This document shows positions 7,788 to 16,124 of a stretch of DNA of 64,000 bases, one piece after another (position 1 is the first letter of the stretch; each line of letters starts with the position of its first letter). The stretch is from positions 1-64,000 of the forward strand of contig NZ_JASHJC010000004.1 in the NCBI RefSeq assembly GCF_030733385.1, given 5' to 3'. The notes beneath the pieces are model-generated. The model was not told the DNA's origin, did not search any database, and worked only from the letters and a program-made list of their open reading frames with translations. The position numbers and the translations under genes are program-made. This DNA is from Roseovarius sp. MMSF_3359 (GTDB taxonomy: Bacteria; Pseudomonadota; Alphaproteobacteria; Rhodobacterales; Rhodobacteraceae).

Positions 7788-9260
7788 TTAGGGCTCGTAT
7801 CTGTCGGCCAGAACCGCGTCGGGGTCTTCGGTCGGGGCAGGGGTATAGGCCTTGTCCTCGGCCCGCATGATCGCCTCGGGTCCGCCATGGGCGTCGATCT
7901 TGATCTTCTGGTCCCTGAAAGCGGTCGTGTTGACCTCATCTACGTTGGTCACCGCCGCCAAACGCTCGCGCATGTCATTCAAAACGTCGCCATGCGCCGG
8001 ATCATCGGCCAGATCAACCTTTTCGTTCGGGTCGTCGATCATGTTGAACAACTGGTCCGGGTATCCGGGGTACCGCACGATCTTCCACTCCGCCGTGCGC
8101 AGCATGAACATCCCCGTGATCGCGGACCAATCGTGGTATTCACTGAAAACCGCCCTGTCGGCCTCCGGCGCATCGAACCACTTCGACAGAGAGGTACCCG
8201 GCAGGTCGCCATCGTCTGGATGGATGTCTTCGCCAGCGAATTCGGTCAGCGTCGGGTGCAGATCGACAAGCGACACGGGTGTCTTCACGCGTTGGCCCTC
8301 TGGGATGCCCGGACCAGCGGCGATCAGCGGCAGGGCGGCTGAATCGTCGTACATGACTGACTTGCCCCAGAGCCCGCGATGTCCAAGGTTCTCTCCATGA
8401 TCGGTCGTGTAGATGACCCGGGTGGTTTCCGATAGCCCGTTTTTATCGAGTGCATCCATGATCAGACCGATATTGTGATCAAGGAAGGAGGTCAGGCCAT
8501 AATAGGCCTGCCGCGCGACACGGACGCTTTCGTCGGTAAACGGACCATCGTAATCCGACGACTCCCGTAACGCATCCAGCACCGGGTGGCGCGGGCGCTC
8601 GTCCTCGGCATATTGCCGCGGGGCGGGCAAATCCACATCGGCGTAGAGGTCGAAAAATTCCTGCGGTGCGATCAGCGGGAAATGCGGCGCCACCAGACCG
8701 ACATATAGCACCCAGGGTTTGTTGTGCTCGCGTCTCGCGGCCTCGGTCAGCCGGTCGCAGGTGAGTTCGGTGATCCGGCGGTCATATGCGGTGTAGTCGG
8801 TTTCTCCAGCGCCGATCTGCTTGGCCATGAGTTCCGCGCCGGGCAGGGGAAACGGCGGGTTGCGCAACAGGCTGCTGATCCATCCAACACCGTTATGCAC
8901 GTACATGGGGGCGTGTTCTGCCGAAAATCCATTGTCGTCCTGGGCCGAGCGATAATGAAGCTTGCCGATCGAGACGACCTCGTGCCCCTGGTCGCGCAGC
9001 CTGCTGGCCCACCCCTTCGGTGCTCCGAAATAGGGCGATGCGCTGTCCCAGGCGCCGATCTGGTGCGGGAAGCGCCCTGCCGCCAGCGAGGCCCGGGAGG
9101 AAACGCAGACCGGCGAGTTGCAATAGGTATTGTCAAAGCACGTGCCGCGCGCCGCCAGTTTGTCGAGATTCGGTGTCTTGACATGGGGGTCCCCGTAGCA
9201 CCCCAGGACATCCCTGTTATGTTCGTCCGACAAGATGAAAACAGTATTGGCTCGCTGCAT
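7788..9260 (-). CDS. Sulfatase-family hydrolase with CVSSR active-site sequence
   Basis: A 490-residue alkaline-phosphatase-superfamily sulfatase or phosphonate monoester hydrolase-like enzyme. ILSDEHNRD supplies the N-terminal metal Asp, SPVCVSSRASLAAG carries the nucleophile Cys52 and Arg56, and TTDHGENLGHRGLWGK supplies the second metal site. The usual maturation signature is C/S-x-P/A-x-R; here the third position is Ser, so conversion of Cys52 to formylglycine cannot be assumed. No signal peptide is visible, so it is probably cytoplasmic. It diverges from the TctCBA operon across a region with shared palindromes, which suggests that it hydrolyses the imported substrate. Confidence 0.85.
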   Translation of the reverse strand: MQRANTVFILSDEHNRDVLGCYGDPHVKTPNLDKLAARGTCFDNTYCNSPVCVSSRASLAAGRFPHQIGAWDSASPYFGAPKGWASRLRDQGHEVVSIGKLHYRSAQDDNGFSAEHAPMYVHNGVGWISSLLRNPPFPLPGAELMAKQIGAGETDYTAYDRRITELTCDRLTEAARREHNKPWVLYVGLVAPHFPLIAPQEFFDLYADVDLPAPRQYAEDERPRHPVLDALRESSDYDGPFTDESVRVARQAYYGLTSFLDHNIGLIMDALDKNGLSETTRVIYTTDHGENLGHRGLWGKSVMYDDSAALPLIAAGPGIPEGQRVKTPVSLVDLHPTLTEFAGEDIHPDDGDLPGTSLSKWFDAPEADRAVFSEYHDWSAITGMFMLRTAEWKIVRYPGYPDQLFNMIDDPNEKVDLADDPAHGDVLNDMRERLAAVTNVDEVNTTAFRDQKIKIDAHGGPEAIMRAEDKAYTPAPTEDPDAVLADRYEP

Positions 9261-9294
9261 GGTGGGTCTCCCAATCGGTTCTTGTCGGCTGTTG

Positions 9295-9315
9295 ATTATA
9301 TAAACTAGTTTCTAT
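9295..9315. promoter_or_regulatory. Candidate GntR operator, sulfatase-proximal copy
   Basis: AAACTAGTTT (9302-9311) is a perfect 10-base palindrome inside ATTATATAAACTAGTTTCTA. It lies about 40 bases upstream of the sulfatase start. The sequence ATTATAnAAACTAGTTT recurs at 9486-9502 near tctC. The GntR/UTRA gene at the end of the tct operon is the likely binder, by position only. Confidence 0.55.
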
Positions 9316-9485
9316 TGAATCAGGATTGATTTCAACCCCTCAAAGCAGCGTTGGTGGTTTGACATGTGCTACATATCCTGAAAACGGCGCGCCAAGTGTC
9401 ATCGTATACTTGCGAGGTTTTGTGCTTTATCGGCAAGAAAGTAGGCGCAAAATTTGACGCAGCAGAGTTTCTTGAAGGGATTACA

Positions 9486-9514
9486 TTATAAAAACTAGTT
9501 TTTTATCTAGTTTT
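9486..9514. promoter_or_regulatory. Candidate GntR operator, tctC-proximal copy with an extra half-site
   Basis: AAAACTAGTTTT (9491-9502) is a 12-base perfect palindrome preceded by ATTATA, as in the 9295 copy. A further ATCTAGTTTT half-site follows at 9505-9514. It lies about 80-100 bases upstream of the tctC start codon. Confidence 0.55.
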
Positions 9515-9592
9515 GTGTATCTTGTACCCACAATGAAGATGGTCCGCTGGCGAATCGCTCCGATTTACCGCGGCTCAAACAGGGAGACAGAT

Positions 9593-10561
9593 ATGAAATC
9601 TGCATTCAGCATCCAGTTCGGAAAGCTAGCGAGCGCGCTGACGCTGGCAGCGGGATTGGCTTTTGCCCCGGTTGTGGCAACCACATCATCGGCGCAGGCC
9701 CAGGCTTTCCCGGAAAAACCCGTCCAGTTGATCGTGCCCTACCGCGCGGGTGGCGGCACCGACACGATGGCGCGTGTCTTCGCGAAGGCGATGACCAAAG
9801 AGCTTGGGCAGCCAGTAGTCGTGGTCAACCACAAGGGCGGCGGCGGGGCCGTTGGGGGGTCGGTGCTGGCCAATTCGGAGCCGGATGGATACACGGTCCT
9901 GATGGGTGGCGACGATATTCCCGCCTACATCCCCCATGCCAGCGAAGTGGATTTCTCGTATGACAGTTTCCGCCCGATCGCAGCGGTGGCGGAATACCAG
10001 AACGCCTTCATCGCCAAGGCGGGCGCGCCATATGGATCGTTCGAGGAATTTGTCGAATATGCGAAGGCTAACCCAGGCGTCAAACTGGCCCATATCGGCG
10101 GGATCACGCAGTTGTTCGTCGATGAACTGGTGTCACAATCCGGAATCGATGCCCGTGTCGTAACCGCCAGCGGTGGTGCGGAGGTCACACAGCTCCTGCT
10201 GTCGGGACAGGTCGAGGCGGGCTATTCCGGCGGCATCCACAACCAGAACCCCGAGCTGTGGGACGTGATCGGGTCATTCAATGAAAGCCGTCTGCCGAAC
10301 GCTGCGGATAAATCGACCTTTGCCGAGGCCGGTTACGGTATGTCCATGCCTGCCAAAATCGTGTTCCTGACCCCGGCGGGCGTGCCAGACGATATCGCGG
10401 CGACACTCGAACAGGCGATCACGGCGGCCGCGGCGGATGCTGACTTCGTGACCATCGTGGAGGAGCGGTTGAAAGCGCCGGTAGCTATGGTCAGCAGCTC
10501 TGATCTGAAAGCCTACTTGGATGGATTGAACGACAACTTGTCCAAAATCACTGCGAACTGA
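9593..10561 (+). CDS. tctC: TTT-family periplasmic substrate-binding protein (TctC/Bug)
   Basis: A 322-residue Bug/TctC-type extracytoplasmic binding protein that delivers a carboxylated substrate to the TctAB permease. ATG 9593 has AGGGAG 6 bases upstream and gives a clear signal peptide (basic start, LASALTLAAGLAFAPVV, cleavage near AQAQA). The mature start FPEKPVQLIVPYRAGGGTD is the family signature, and KGGGGAVGG and NSEPDGYTVL follow. Its stop overlaps the tctB start (TGATG). The ligand is not predictable from sequence; the divergent sulfatase hints at a sulfated or phosphonylated carboxylate. Confidence 0.9.
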   Translation: MKSAFSIQFGKLASALTLAAGLAFAPVVATTSSAQAQAFPEKPVQLIVPYRAGGGTDTMARVFAKAMTKELGQPVVVVNHKGGGGAVGGSVLANSEPDGYTVLMGGDDIPAYIPHASEVDFSYDSFRPIAAVAEYQNAFIAKAGAPYGSFEEFVEYAKANPGVKLAHIGGITQLFVDELVSQSGIDARVVTASGGAEVTQLLLSGQVEAGYSGGIHNQNPELWDVIGSFNESRLPNAADKSTFAEAGYGMSMPAKIVFLTPAGVPDDIAATLEQAITAAAADADFVTIVEERLKAPVAMVSSSDLKAYLDGLNDNLSKITAN

Positions 10562-11097
10562 TGGCCGAGGCAGCCAATAACGAGGAGGTGCTGGGATCTT
10601 CGGATCTCAGCACGTTCAACATCGCCGCATCGGTCTGCCTTGCTACCCTGAGCCTCTTTGCGCTCGCTTACCTGATCCCGGTTCACGTCGCCGTTCGCGA
10701 CGGTTCCGGACAAGGATTGTCGGCGCAATTCATGCCACGCCTGTCGGCGATTGCTGTCCTGGTCCTTTCGCTCAGCTTGCTTGCCGGGGTGGTGTTGCGC
10801 CGGGTCAGGGGGCTTGAAGCCATCGCAGAGGACAACGAGGACAACGAAATCCAGGGCTTCGGGCAGCGAGAGATCAGCAATACGGTCCTGCTGGCTTTGG
10901 GATGCGCGGGACACGTCGTCTTGCTGCAATATGTGGGCTTTGTCATCGCCACGTCCCTGACCCTTGCGGCCTGCATGTGGTTCGGCGGATTTCGCAAGCC
11001 GGTCTGGTTGCTGATCCTATGCGTGGGCTTTCCGATTGCGCTGAAACAGATCCTGTGGAGCGCGCTCTACATCACCGTCCCGACCGGTATGTTCTAG
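10561..11097 (+). CDS. tctB: TTT-family small membrane subunit (TctB)
   Basis: A 178-residue membrane protein with four predicted transmembrane segments (about residues 22-42, 59-79, 115-133 and 136-172 as two hydrophobic stretches) and a charged EDNEDNE loop in the middle, as in TctB. It overlaps tctC by one base and precedes tctA by 10 bases. No strong ribosome binding site precedes it, so translation is probably coupled to tctC. Confidence 0.85.
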   Translation: MAEAANNEEVLGSSDLSTFNIAASVCLATLSLFALAYLIPVHVAVRDGSGQGLSAQFMPRLSAIAVLVLSLSLLAGVVLRRVRGLEAIAEDNEDNEIQGFGQREISNTVLLALGCAGHVVLLQYVGFVIATSLTLAACMWFGGFRKPVWLLILCVGFPIALKQILWSALYITVPTGMF

Positions 11098-11107
11098 GGG
11101 GAACGCC

Positions 11108-12622
11108 ATGTTTGCAGACATTTTCGCGCAACTGATCGCCGGTTTTGGCGATGCGCTGACGCTCTGGAATCTTGTCTTTGTCATTCTCGGCGTCGCCATC
11201 GGCATCCTGTTCGGCGTCCTGCCGGGGGTTGGCGGGGTGACCGCCCTGACCATCCTGATCCCCGTTACCTTTTACATGCCCCCGGTGACCGCACTCGCCT
11301 TCCTGATCGGCATTACCAAGGGCGGCACATCCGGCGGCGCCATTCCGGCCATCCTTCTCAATGCGCCGGGCAGTTCTGAAAACGTCGCCACAGCCCGTGA
11401 CGGCTATCCGCTGGCGCAGAAGGGCAAACCGGTGAAGGCCATGCGGATGGCGCTCTATTCATCGGTCTTTGGCGATTGCGCCAGCGATGTCGTTCTGATC
11501 CTGCTGGCCGCTCCTTTCGCAGCCTTGGCATTGCTCTTCGGACCGGTGGAAATCTCGGCGATGGTGTTGCTGGCCTTTACCCTGATTGCCGGGCTTTCGG
11601 GCAATTCGCTGACCAAGGGCCTCTTGGCCGCGGCCGTGGGCATGTTCCTCGCCACGATCGGGCTCGACCCCGAAGACGGCAGCCAGCGTATGACCTTCGG
11701 TGTGATATCCCTTTACGACGGCATCTCGCTCAACGCCTTGGCCATTGGGTTGCTGGCCATGTCCTCGGTTCTTAGCCAGTTGGTGGATATCTGGCGGCCG
11801 CATCTTGATCCGACATCCGCCATCACAACCTGGGACAAGGCAGCACAGCGCATTCACTGGCACGAATTCCGGGCCTGCCTGAAAACGCTGGTGCGTTCGT
11901 CCTATATCGGCACGTTCGTGGGTATGATGCCGGGCCTTGGTGTCACTTTGGCGGGCTTTTTGGGGTATGGCGCCGCGCAACGCGCCTCGAAAACGCCCGA
12001 GAAATTCGGCACGGGCCATCTGGAAGGCATCGCCGCGACCGAAGCCGCCAACAGCGCAGTTTCAGGTGCAAACCTGATCCCAACGATTGCGCTTGGTATC
12101 CCGGGCAACATCGCCGCCGCCTTGCTGATTGGCGCCTTCACGATCCATGGCATTACGCCCGGGCCTTTCATGATGGCGATGAACGGACAGATCGTCTACG
12201 CGCTCTTCGCCTCGATGCTCATGGCCAATGTCGTACATCTGTTCATCGGGCGCGCGGGTATTCCTCTCTGGGTCATGGCGCTTAAAGTGCCAAAGGCCGT
12301 GATCCTGCCCGCGGTTTCCGTTTTCTGCGTGCTTGGCGCCTGGATCCCGTCGAACTCGCTCTTCGAGGTTGGCCTGATGTTCGGTTTTGCCATTCTTGGC
12401 TTCATCATGCGCAAAACAGGGTTTTCCATCGTATCGCTGTTCATCGGCTTCCTGCTGACGCCGATCCTTGAGCAAACCCTCAGGCAGGCAATGGTCTTGA
12501 ACGACAACAACCCGCTGGTTTACTTCACCAGCCCGATTGCATTGCCGTTTTCGCTTCTGACCCTGTTCTTTATCTGGCAATTTGGTATTCGCAGACGCCT
12601 GAAAGCGAAAGAGACCAAATGA
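11108..12622 (+). CDS. tctA: TTT-family large membrane subunit (TctA)
   Basis: A 504-residue TctA permease. The family signatures FGVLPGVGGVTALTI (near residue 40), TKGGTSGGAIPAILLNAPG and, after the middle, GMMPGLGVTLAGFLGYG and IPGNIAAALLIGAFTIHG are present. These mark the two inverted halves of the transporter. About a dozen hydrophobic segments are visible. GGGGAA lies before ATG 11108. It overlaps the GntR gene by ATGA, so transporter and regulator are one operon. Confidence 0.93.
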   Translation: MFADIFAQLIAGFGDALTLWNLVFVILGVAIGILFGVLPGVGGVTALTILIPVTFYMPPVTALAFLIGITKGGTSGGAIPAILLNAPGSSENVATARDGYPLAQKGKPVKAMRMALYSSVFGDCASDVVLILLAAPFAALALLFGPVEISAMVLLAFTLIAGLSGNSLTKGLLAAAVGMFLATIGLDPEDGSQRMTFGVISLYDGISLNALAIGLLAMSSVLSQLVDIWRPHLDPTSAITTWDKAAQRIHWHEFRACLKTLVRSSYIGTFVGMMPGLGVTLAGFLGYGAAQRASKTPEKFGTGHLEGIAATEAANSAVSGANLIPTIALGIPGNIAAALLIGAFTIHGITPGPFMMAMNGQIVYALFASMLMANVVHLFIGRAGIPLWVMALKVPKAVILPAVSVFCVLGAWIPSNSLFEVGLMFGFAILGFIMRKTGFSIVSLFIGFLLTPILEQTLRQAMVLNDNNPLVYFTSPIALPFSLLTLFFIWQFGIRRRLKAKETK

Positions 12623-13404
12623 AAGAACTCAAGAAGAAGCCGACCTCGGACATCCGGATAGAAGCTCTTCTGGGTTTCTACGACGACCTTGCCAACAAAC
12701 CCGGGCGTAAACGCGATAGGCTTTATCAGGCGGTCCTCAAGATGATCGAGCGCGGTTTCTGGAACCCGGGTGACCGCCTGCCGACGGATGCGGACTTTGC
12801 CCACCTGTTGCCGCTGAGCGTGGCAACCGTCCAGGCGGCTTTGAAGATGCTCTCTGATCAAAAGGTGATTGTCAGAAAGCAGAAGCAGGGAAGCTTCGTT
12901 GCGTCGGAAGACAACCTGAATCGCGATATCGTATTTCTCAGATTCCGGCACCGCGAGGACGGGCGCAGCGAGACGGTTGATTTCAAGTCCATCGAAGTCA
13001 CCGAAACGTTGTCGCCGGGGCCGGGGTCCCGGTTCTTCGGCGATAATGGTCCCATGCTGAAAGTGTCGCGTGACCTGGAAGTATCTGGCGAGTTCATGGT
13101 GCACAGCGACATCTACCTGGCTGATCCGCGCCTGCGTATTCTTCTCGATCTCGACCCGGAGATGATCAAGGATGTGGCGATCCGCACGCTCCTGCAAACC
13201 CGCTTCGGATTGCCCTCGGTTCGGTTCGACTGGCAAATCGCAACGGGCAGGTTTTCTGATGATATCTGCGCCAAGCTGAACGTCGCCTCTGGGACGATCG
13301 GGCAAATTGCTGATGTCGAGGTTTACACTATAAACGATCAGAAACTGATGCTTCACCGCTTGTGGATTCCGCCATCGGACTGGGCGTTGAGAATATCCTC
13401 CTAG
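12619..13404 (+). CDS. GntR-family regulator with UTRA domain
   Basis: A 261-residue regulator. Residues about 35-95 are a GntR winged helix (LYQAVLKMIERGFWNPGDRLPTD, then SVATVQAALKMLSDQKVIVRKQKQGSFVA). The rest resembles the UTRA effector-binding domain of the HutC subgroup, with LEVSGEFMVHSDIYL and LPSVRFDWQIATGRFSDDICAKL. Its translational overlap with tctA makes it the likely regulator of the divergent sulfatase and tct genes through the AAACTAGTTT palindromes. The ligand is probably the imported compound or its hydrolysis product. Confidence 0.88.
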   Translation: MKELKKKPTSDIRIEALLGFYDDLANKPGRKRDRLYQAVLKMIERGFWNPGDRLPTDADFAHLLPLSVATVQAALKMLSDQKVIVRKQKQGSFVASEDNLNRDIVFLRFRHREDGRSETVDFKSIEVTETLSPGPGSRFFGDNGPMLKVSRDLEVSGEFMVHSDIYLADPRLRILLDLDPEMIKDVAIRTLLQTRFGLPSVRFDWQIATGRFSDDICAKLNVASGTIGQIADVEVYTINDQKLMLHRLWIPPSDWALRISS

Positions 13405-13619
13405 AACGCCTTTCGCTGGTGTCTCAAATGACAGCCGAACGACCGTTATTCCCGCGGCAAGGCGGATCGGCTTTCCGTGATGCGACGCAGCGATGACTGT
13501 GGGCACAAGCCGCAAACTAGACCGTTTCTGAGTTGGGAAGGCTCAGGTCGACGCGCACTGCGCGGCGAAACTAATGGTTGCAGGTGCTCAGAGCGGACGG
13601 ATATGAGCCCGGCCGACAG

Positions 13620-14042
13620 CTAATGACCATCGTGCAGATCGGCCAAGGCTTTTTCACACAGGCCCAGTTCCAACCATTGGCAGCCCTGACACAACGTTTG
13701 TAATGAGCCCGGCGGGACGTGTTTGACGATCCGCCGTTTCGCCTCGCCCCAGCTCAGGCGGGTGCCGACAAAGAGCCGCAATGCGCGGGCGTGGCGGGCG
13801 TCGAGAGCGGCGATCTTGGCCTGTTCGGTGCAGAGCGTGCCGCGCCGCTTGGGGCAGGGGCCGCAAATGTCATCGGTGGCACCGGTTACCTCGATCAGCG
13901 TGTCGTCGCCCCCGGGCGCGCGCAGCGTGTCCACCACGATCTGCGACATGTTCGCGGTGAATCCATCGGAATAGCCCTTGCCCTTAAACCCGAGCGAGCA
14001 GAGAAAGTGATGCGGACGGAAGGTAAGGATCGGCGGTGTCAT
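13620..14042 (-). CDS. DUF1284 cysteine-rich protein
   Basis: A 140-residue DUF1284 protein. It begins MTPPILTFRPHHFLC, which is the family start, so ATG 14042 is preferred over the upstream ATG at 14114. The cysteines are clustered as FLC, ICGPCPKRRGTLC and LCQGCQWLELGLC, a pattern suggesting metal or Fe-S binding. No function is established for the family. The gene lies downstream of the small unknown gene at 14077 with a 35-base gap, on the same strand. Confidence 0.8.
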   Translation of the reverse strand: MTPPILTFRPHHFLCSLGFKGKGYSDGFTANMSQIVVDTLRAPGGDDTLIEVTGATDDICGPCPKRRGTLCTEQAKIAALDARHARALRLFVGTRLSWGEAKRRIVKHVPPGSLQTLCQGCQWLELGLCEKALADLHDGH

Positions 14043-14076
14043 GGCAGCCGCATCTGCCCGGAAAGCGGGGCGATTG

Positions 14077-14340
14077 TCAAACGCCGCCGACCCTGAGCTT
14101 GCGGGTCTCGCCATTGAGCGTCAGAACCACAACGCCGTCCTCGATCGCGACGACGGTGCCGCGCCCCACGCGGTCACCCGGGGTGACATTGGCGATCCTG
14201 CCGCTGCTGTAACGGATCAGGGCGCGCACCTCTTCGGGTTTGACCACCGTTCCCAGAACCGTTGCCCAGGATTGGTGCATCGCATTTTCAATGGTGGCGG
14301 CGCGCAGGGTTTCCTGCGGGGTATCTGTTTGATCTGACAT
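14077..14340 (-). CDS. Small conserved-looking protein of unknown function
   Basis: An 87-residue protein starting at ATG 14340 with AAGG about 8 bases upstream; an ATG at 14370 is less likely. The N-terminal third is polar. The rest reads GDRVGRGTVVAIEDGVVVLTLNGETRKLRV, a pattern of short beta strands as in small beta-barrel (PilP- or KOW-like) domains. No signal peptide or membrane segment is visible. It is the gene downstream of purF on the same strand, 180 bases away. Function unknown. Confidence 0.65.
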   Translation of the reverse strand: MSDQTDTPQETLRAATIENAMHQSWATVLGTVVKPEEVRALIRYSSGRIANVTPGDRVGRGTVVAIEDGVVVLTLNGETRKLRVGGV

Positions 14341-14519
14341 TGGAGACCTTGGGCTGACCGGGCGCGTCATGGCCCGTGATATCGCGCCATCTATGTGCGC
14401 GGCGGGCGCATAACAGGCGGGTCAGGTAAAGAAAAGGTCACGTCACCGCCCGATCAGCGGATTTACGCTGCAACGCAGCATTGTATCGGCTGGGGCCTGC
14501 TTCCGCGTGAATAGGCGAC

Positions 14520-15983
14520 TTATTCGGCGGCCTTCAGCTCGAACCCTTTTTCGATCATGTCCGACGGGGTCACGGGGTATTCGCCCGAGAAGCAGGCATC
14601 GCAATATTGCGGGCAGGCCTTGTCGCGGCCTTTGGCCTCGCCAACCGCGCGATAAAGCCCGTCGAGCGAGATGAATTTGAGGCTGTCCACGGCCAGGTGG
14701 TCGCGCATTTCCTCTTCGGACATGGTCGCGGCCAGGAGCTTTTCGCGGTTGGGCGTATCGACACCATAAAAGCAGGGCCAGGCGGTGGGGGGGCTGGCGA
14801 TGCGGAAATGCACCTCCTTGGCGCCCGCATCGAGGATCATTTCCTTGATCTTGCGGCTGGTCGTGCCGCGCACGACGCTGTCATCGACGAGGATCACGCG
14901 CTTGCCCTTGATGAGCGCGCGGTTGACGTTGAGCTTCAGGCGCACGCCCATGTTGCGGATCTGCTCGGTCGGCTCAATGAAGGTCCGGCCCATATATTGG
15001 TTGCGGATGATGCCCATGGCATAGGGAATGCCCGATTCGTGGCTGAACCCGATGGCCGCCGGTGTGCCGCTGTCCGGCACCGGGCAGACAAGATCCGCCT
15101 CGACCGGCGCTTCGCGGGCCAGTTCGATGCCGATCTGGCGGCGGGTCTCATAGACGCTGCGCCCGCCGATGATGCTGTCGGGGCGCGAGAAATAGACATG
15201 CTCGAAGATGCAGAAACGCGCAGGCTGCGGACGGAACGGGTAGTGACTTTCGACACCCTTGTCGGTGATGACCACCATTTCGCCCGGCGCGATCTCGCGG
15301 ACGAATTGCGCGCCGATGATGTCGAGCGCGCAGGTCTCGGAACTCAGGACCCAGCCATCGCCGACCTGGCCCAGTACGAGCGGGCGCACGCCAAGCGGAT
15401 CGCGCACACCGATGAGCTTGGTCCGGGTCATCGCCACGACGGAAAACGCCCCTTCGACCCGGCGCAGGGCATCTTCCATGCGTTCCGGGATCGTGCGTTG
15501 CAGGGACCGCGCCATCAGGTGAATGATGCATTCACTGTCGGAATTCGATTGAAAGATCGAGCCGCGTTCGATCAGTTCCCGCCGGAGCGCATCGGCGTTG
15601 GTGATGTTGCCATTATGCGCGATCGCCGCGCCGCCCATGGAAAATTCGCCGAAAAACGGCTGTACGTCACGGATGACGGGCGCTTTGCCCCCGGCGGTCG
15701 AATAGCGCACATGCCCGATCGACAGCGGCCCGGGCAGGGTTTCCATCAGGGATTGCTTGGTGAAATTGTCGCGGACATAGCCGAAACGCCGCGCCGAGTT
15801 GAACCCATGTTCCGGGTGGTGACAGACGATCCCGCCGGCCTCTTGCCCCCGATGTTGCAGCGCATGCAGGCCAAGGGCCACGAAATTCGCCGCATCGGTC
15901 AGGCCGATGACGCCGAATATGCCGCATTCCTCGTGAAGTTTGTCATCGTCGAAGGGATGGGCAGGGGGCATCTGTTTGGACAA
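14520..15983 (-). CDS. purF: Amidophosphoribosyltransferase
   Basis: A 487-residue PurF, the first step of purine synthesis (PRPP plus glutamine to phosphoribosylamine). CGIFGV starts at Cys20 and is the glutaminase nucleophile after removal of a short propeptide. The N-terminal Ntn-hydrolase domain is followed by the phosphoribosyltransferase domain with the PRPP motif VILVDDSVVRGTT. The Cys-containing tail (KACPQYCDAC) is typical of alphaproteobacterial PurF. In relatives it follows cvpA; here two Hint-domain genes intervene. Confidence 0.97.
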   Translation of the reverse strand: MSKQMPPAHPFDDDKLHEECGIFGVIGLTDAANFVALGLHALQHRGQEAGGIVCHHPEHGFNSARRFGYVRDNFTKQSLMETLPGPLSIGHVRYSTAGGKAPVIRDVQPFFGEFSMGGAAIAHNGNITNADALRRELIERGSIFQSNSDSECIIHLMARSLQRTIPERMEDALRRVEGAFSVVAMTRTKLIGVRDPLGVRPLVLGQVGDGWVLSSETCALDIIGAQFVREIAPGEMVVITDKGVESHYPFRPQPARFCIFEHVYFSRPDSIIGGRSVYETRRQIGIELAREAPVEADLVCPVPDSGTPAAIGFSHESGIPYAMGIIRNQYMGRTFIEPTEQIRNMGVRLKLNVNRALIKGKRVILVDDSVVRGTTSRKIKEMILDAGAKEVHFRIASPPTAWPCFYGVDTPNREKLLAATMSEEEMRDHLAVDSLKFISLDGLYRAVGEAKGRDKACPQYCDACFSGEYPVTPSDMIEKGFELKAAE

Positions 15984-16124
15984 GGGGGGCAGCTCCGAAT
16001 CCGTTTACTCGCGATTTGACCCGTACATAGGGGTTTGGGTCCAGTATGTCACGAAACTATCATAAAATCTCGCGGTATCCGAAATGTGCTGTCGCCGTTA
16101 CGTCACGTCGGCCCGATCACGGCA

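Larger units (their letters stand above)
9261..9592. other. Divergent promoter region between sulfatase and tctC
   Basis: This 332-base gene-free stretch is visibly AT-richer than its neighbours. It contains the two AAACTAGTTT operator candidates and presumably both promoters. No small ORF with a convincing ribosome binding site was seen. An upstream in-frame extension of tctC (from 9515) lacks both a binding site and a signal peptide. Confidence 0.7.

Noticed and set aside
14607..16019. 470-residue ORF antisense to purF
   Set aside because: It lies opposite a certain housekeeping gene, is His/Asp/Arg-rich and shows no family motif. Long antisense ORFs are expected in high-GC DNA.
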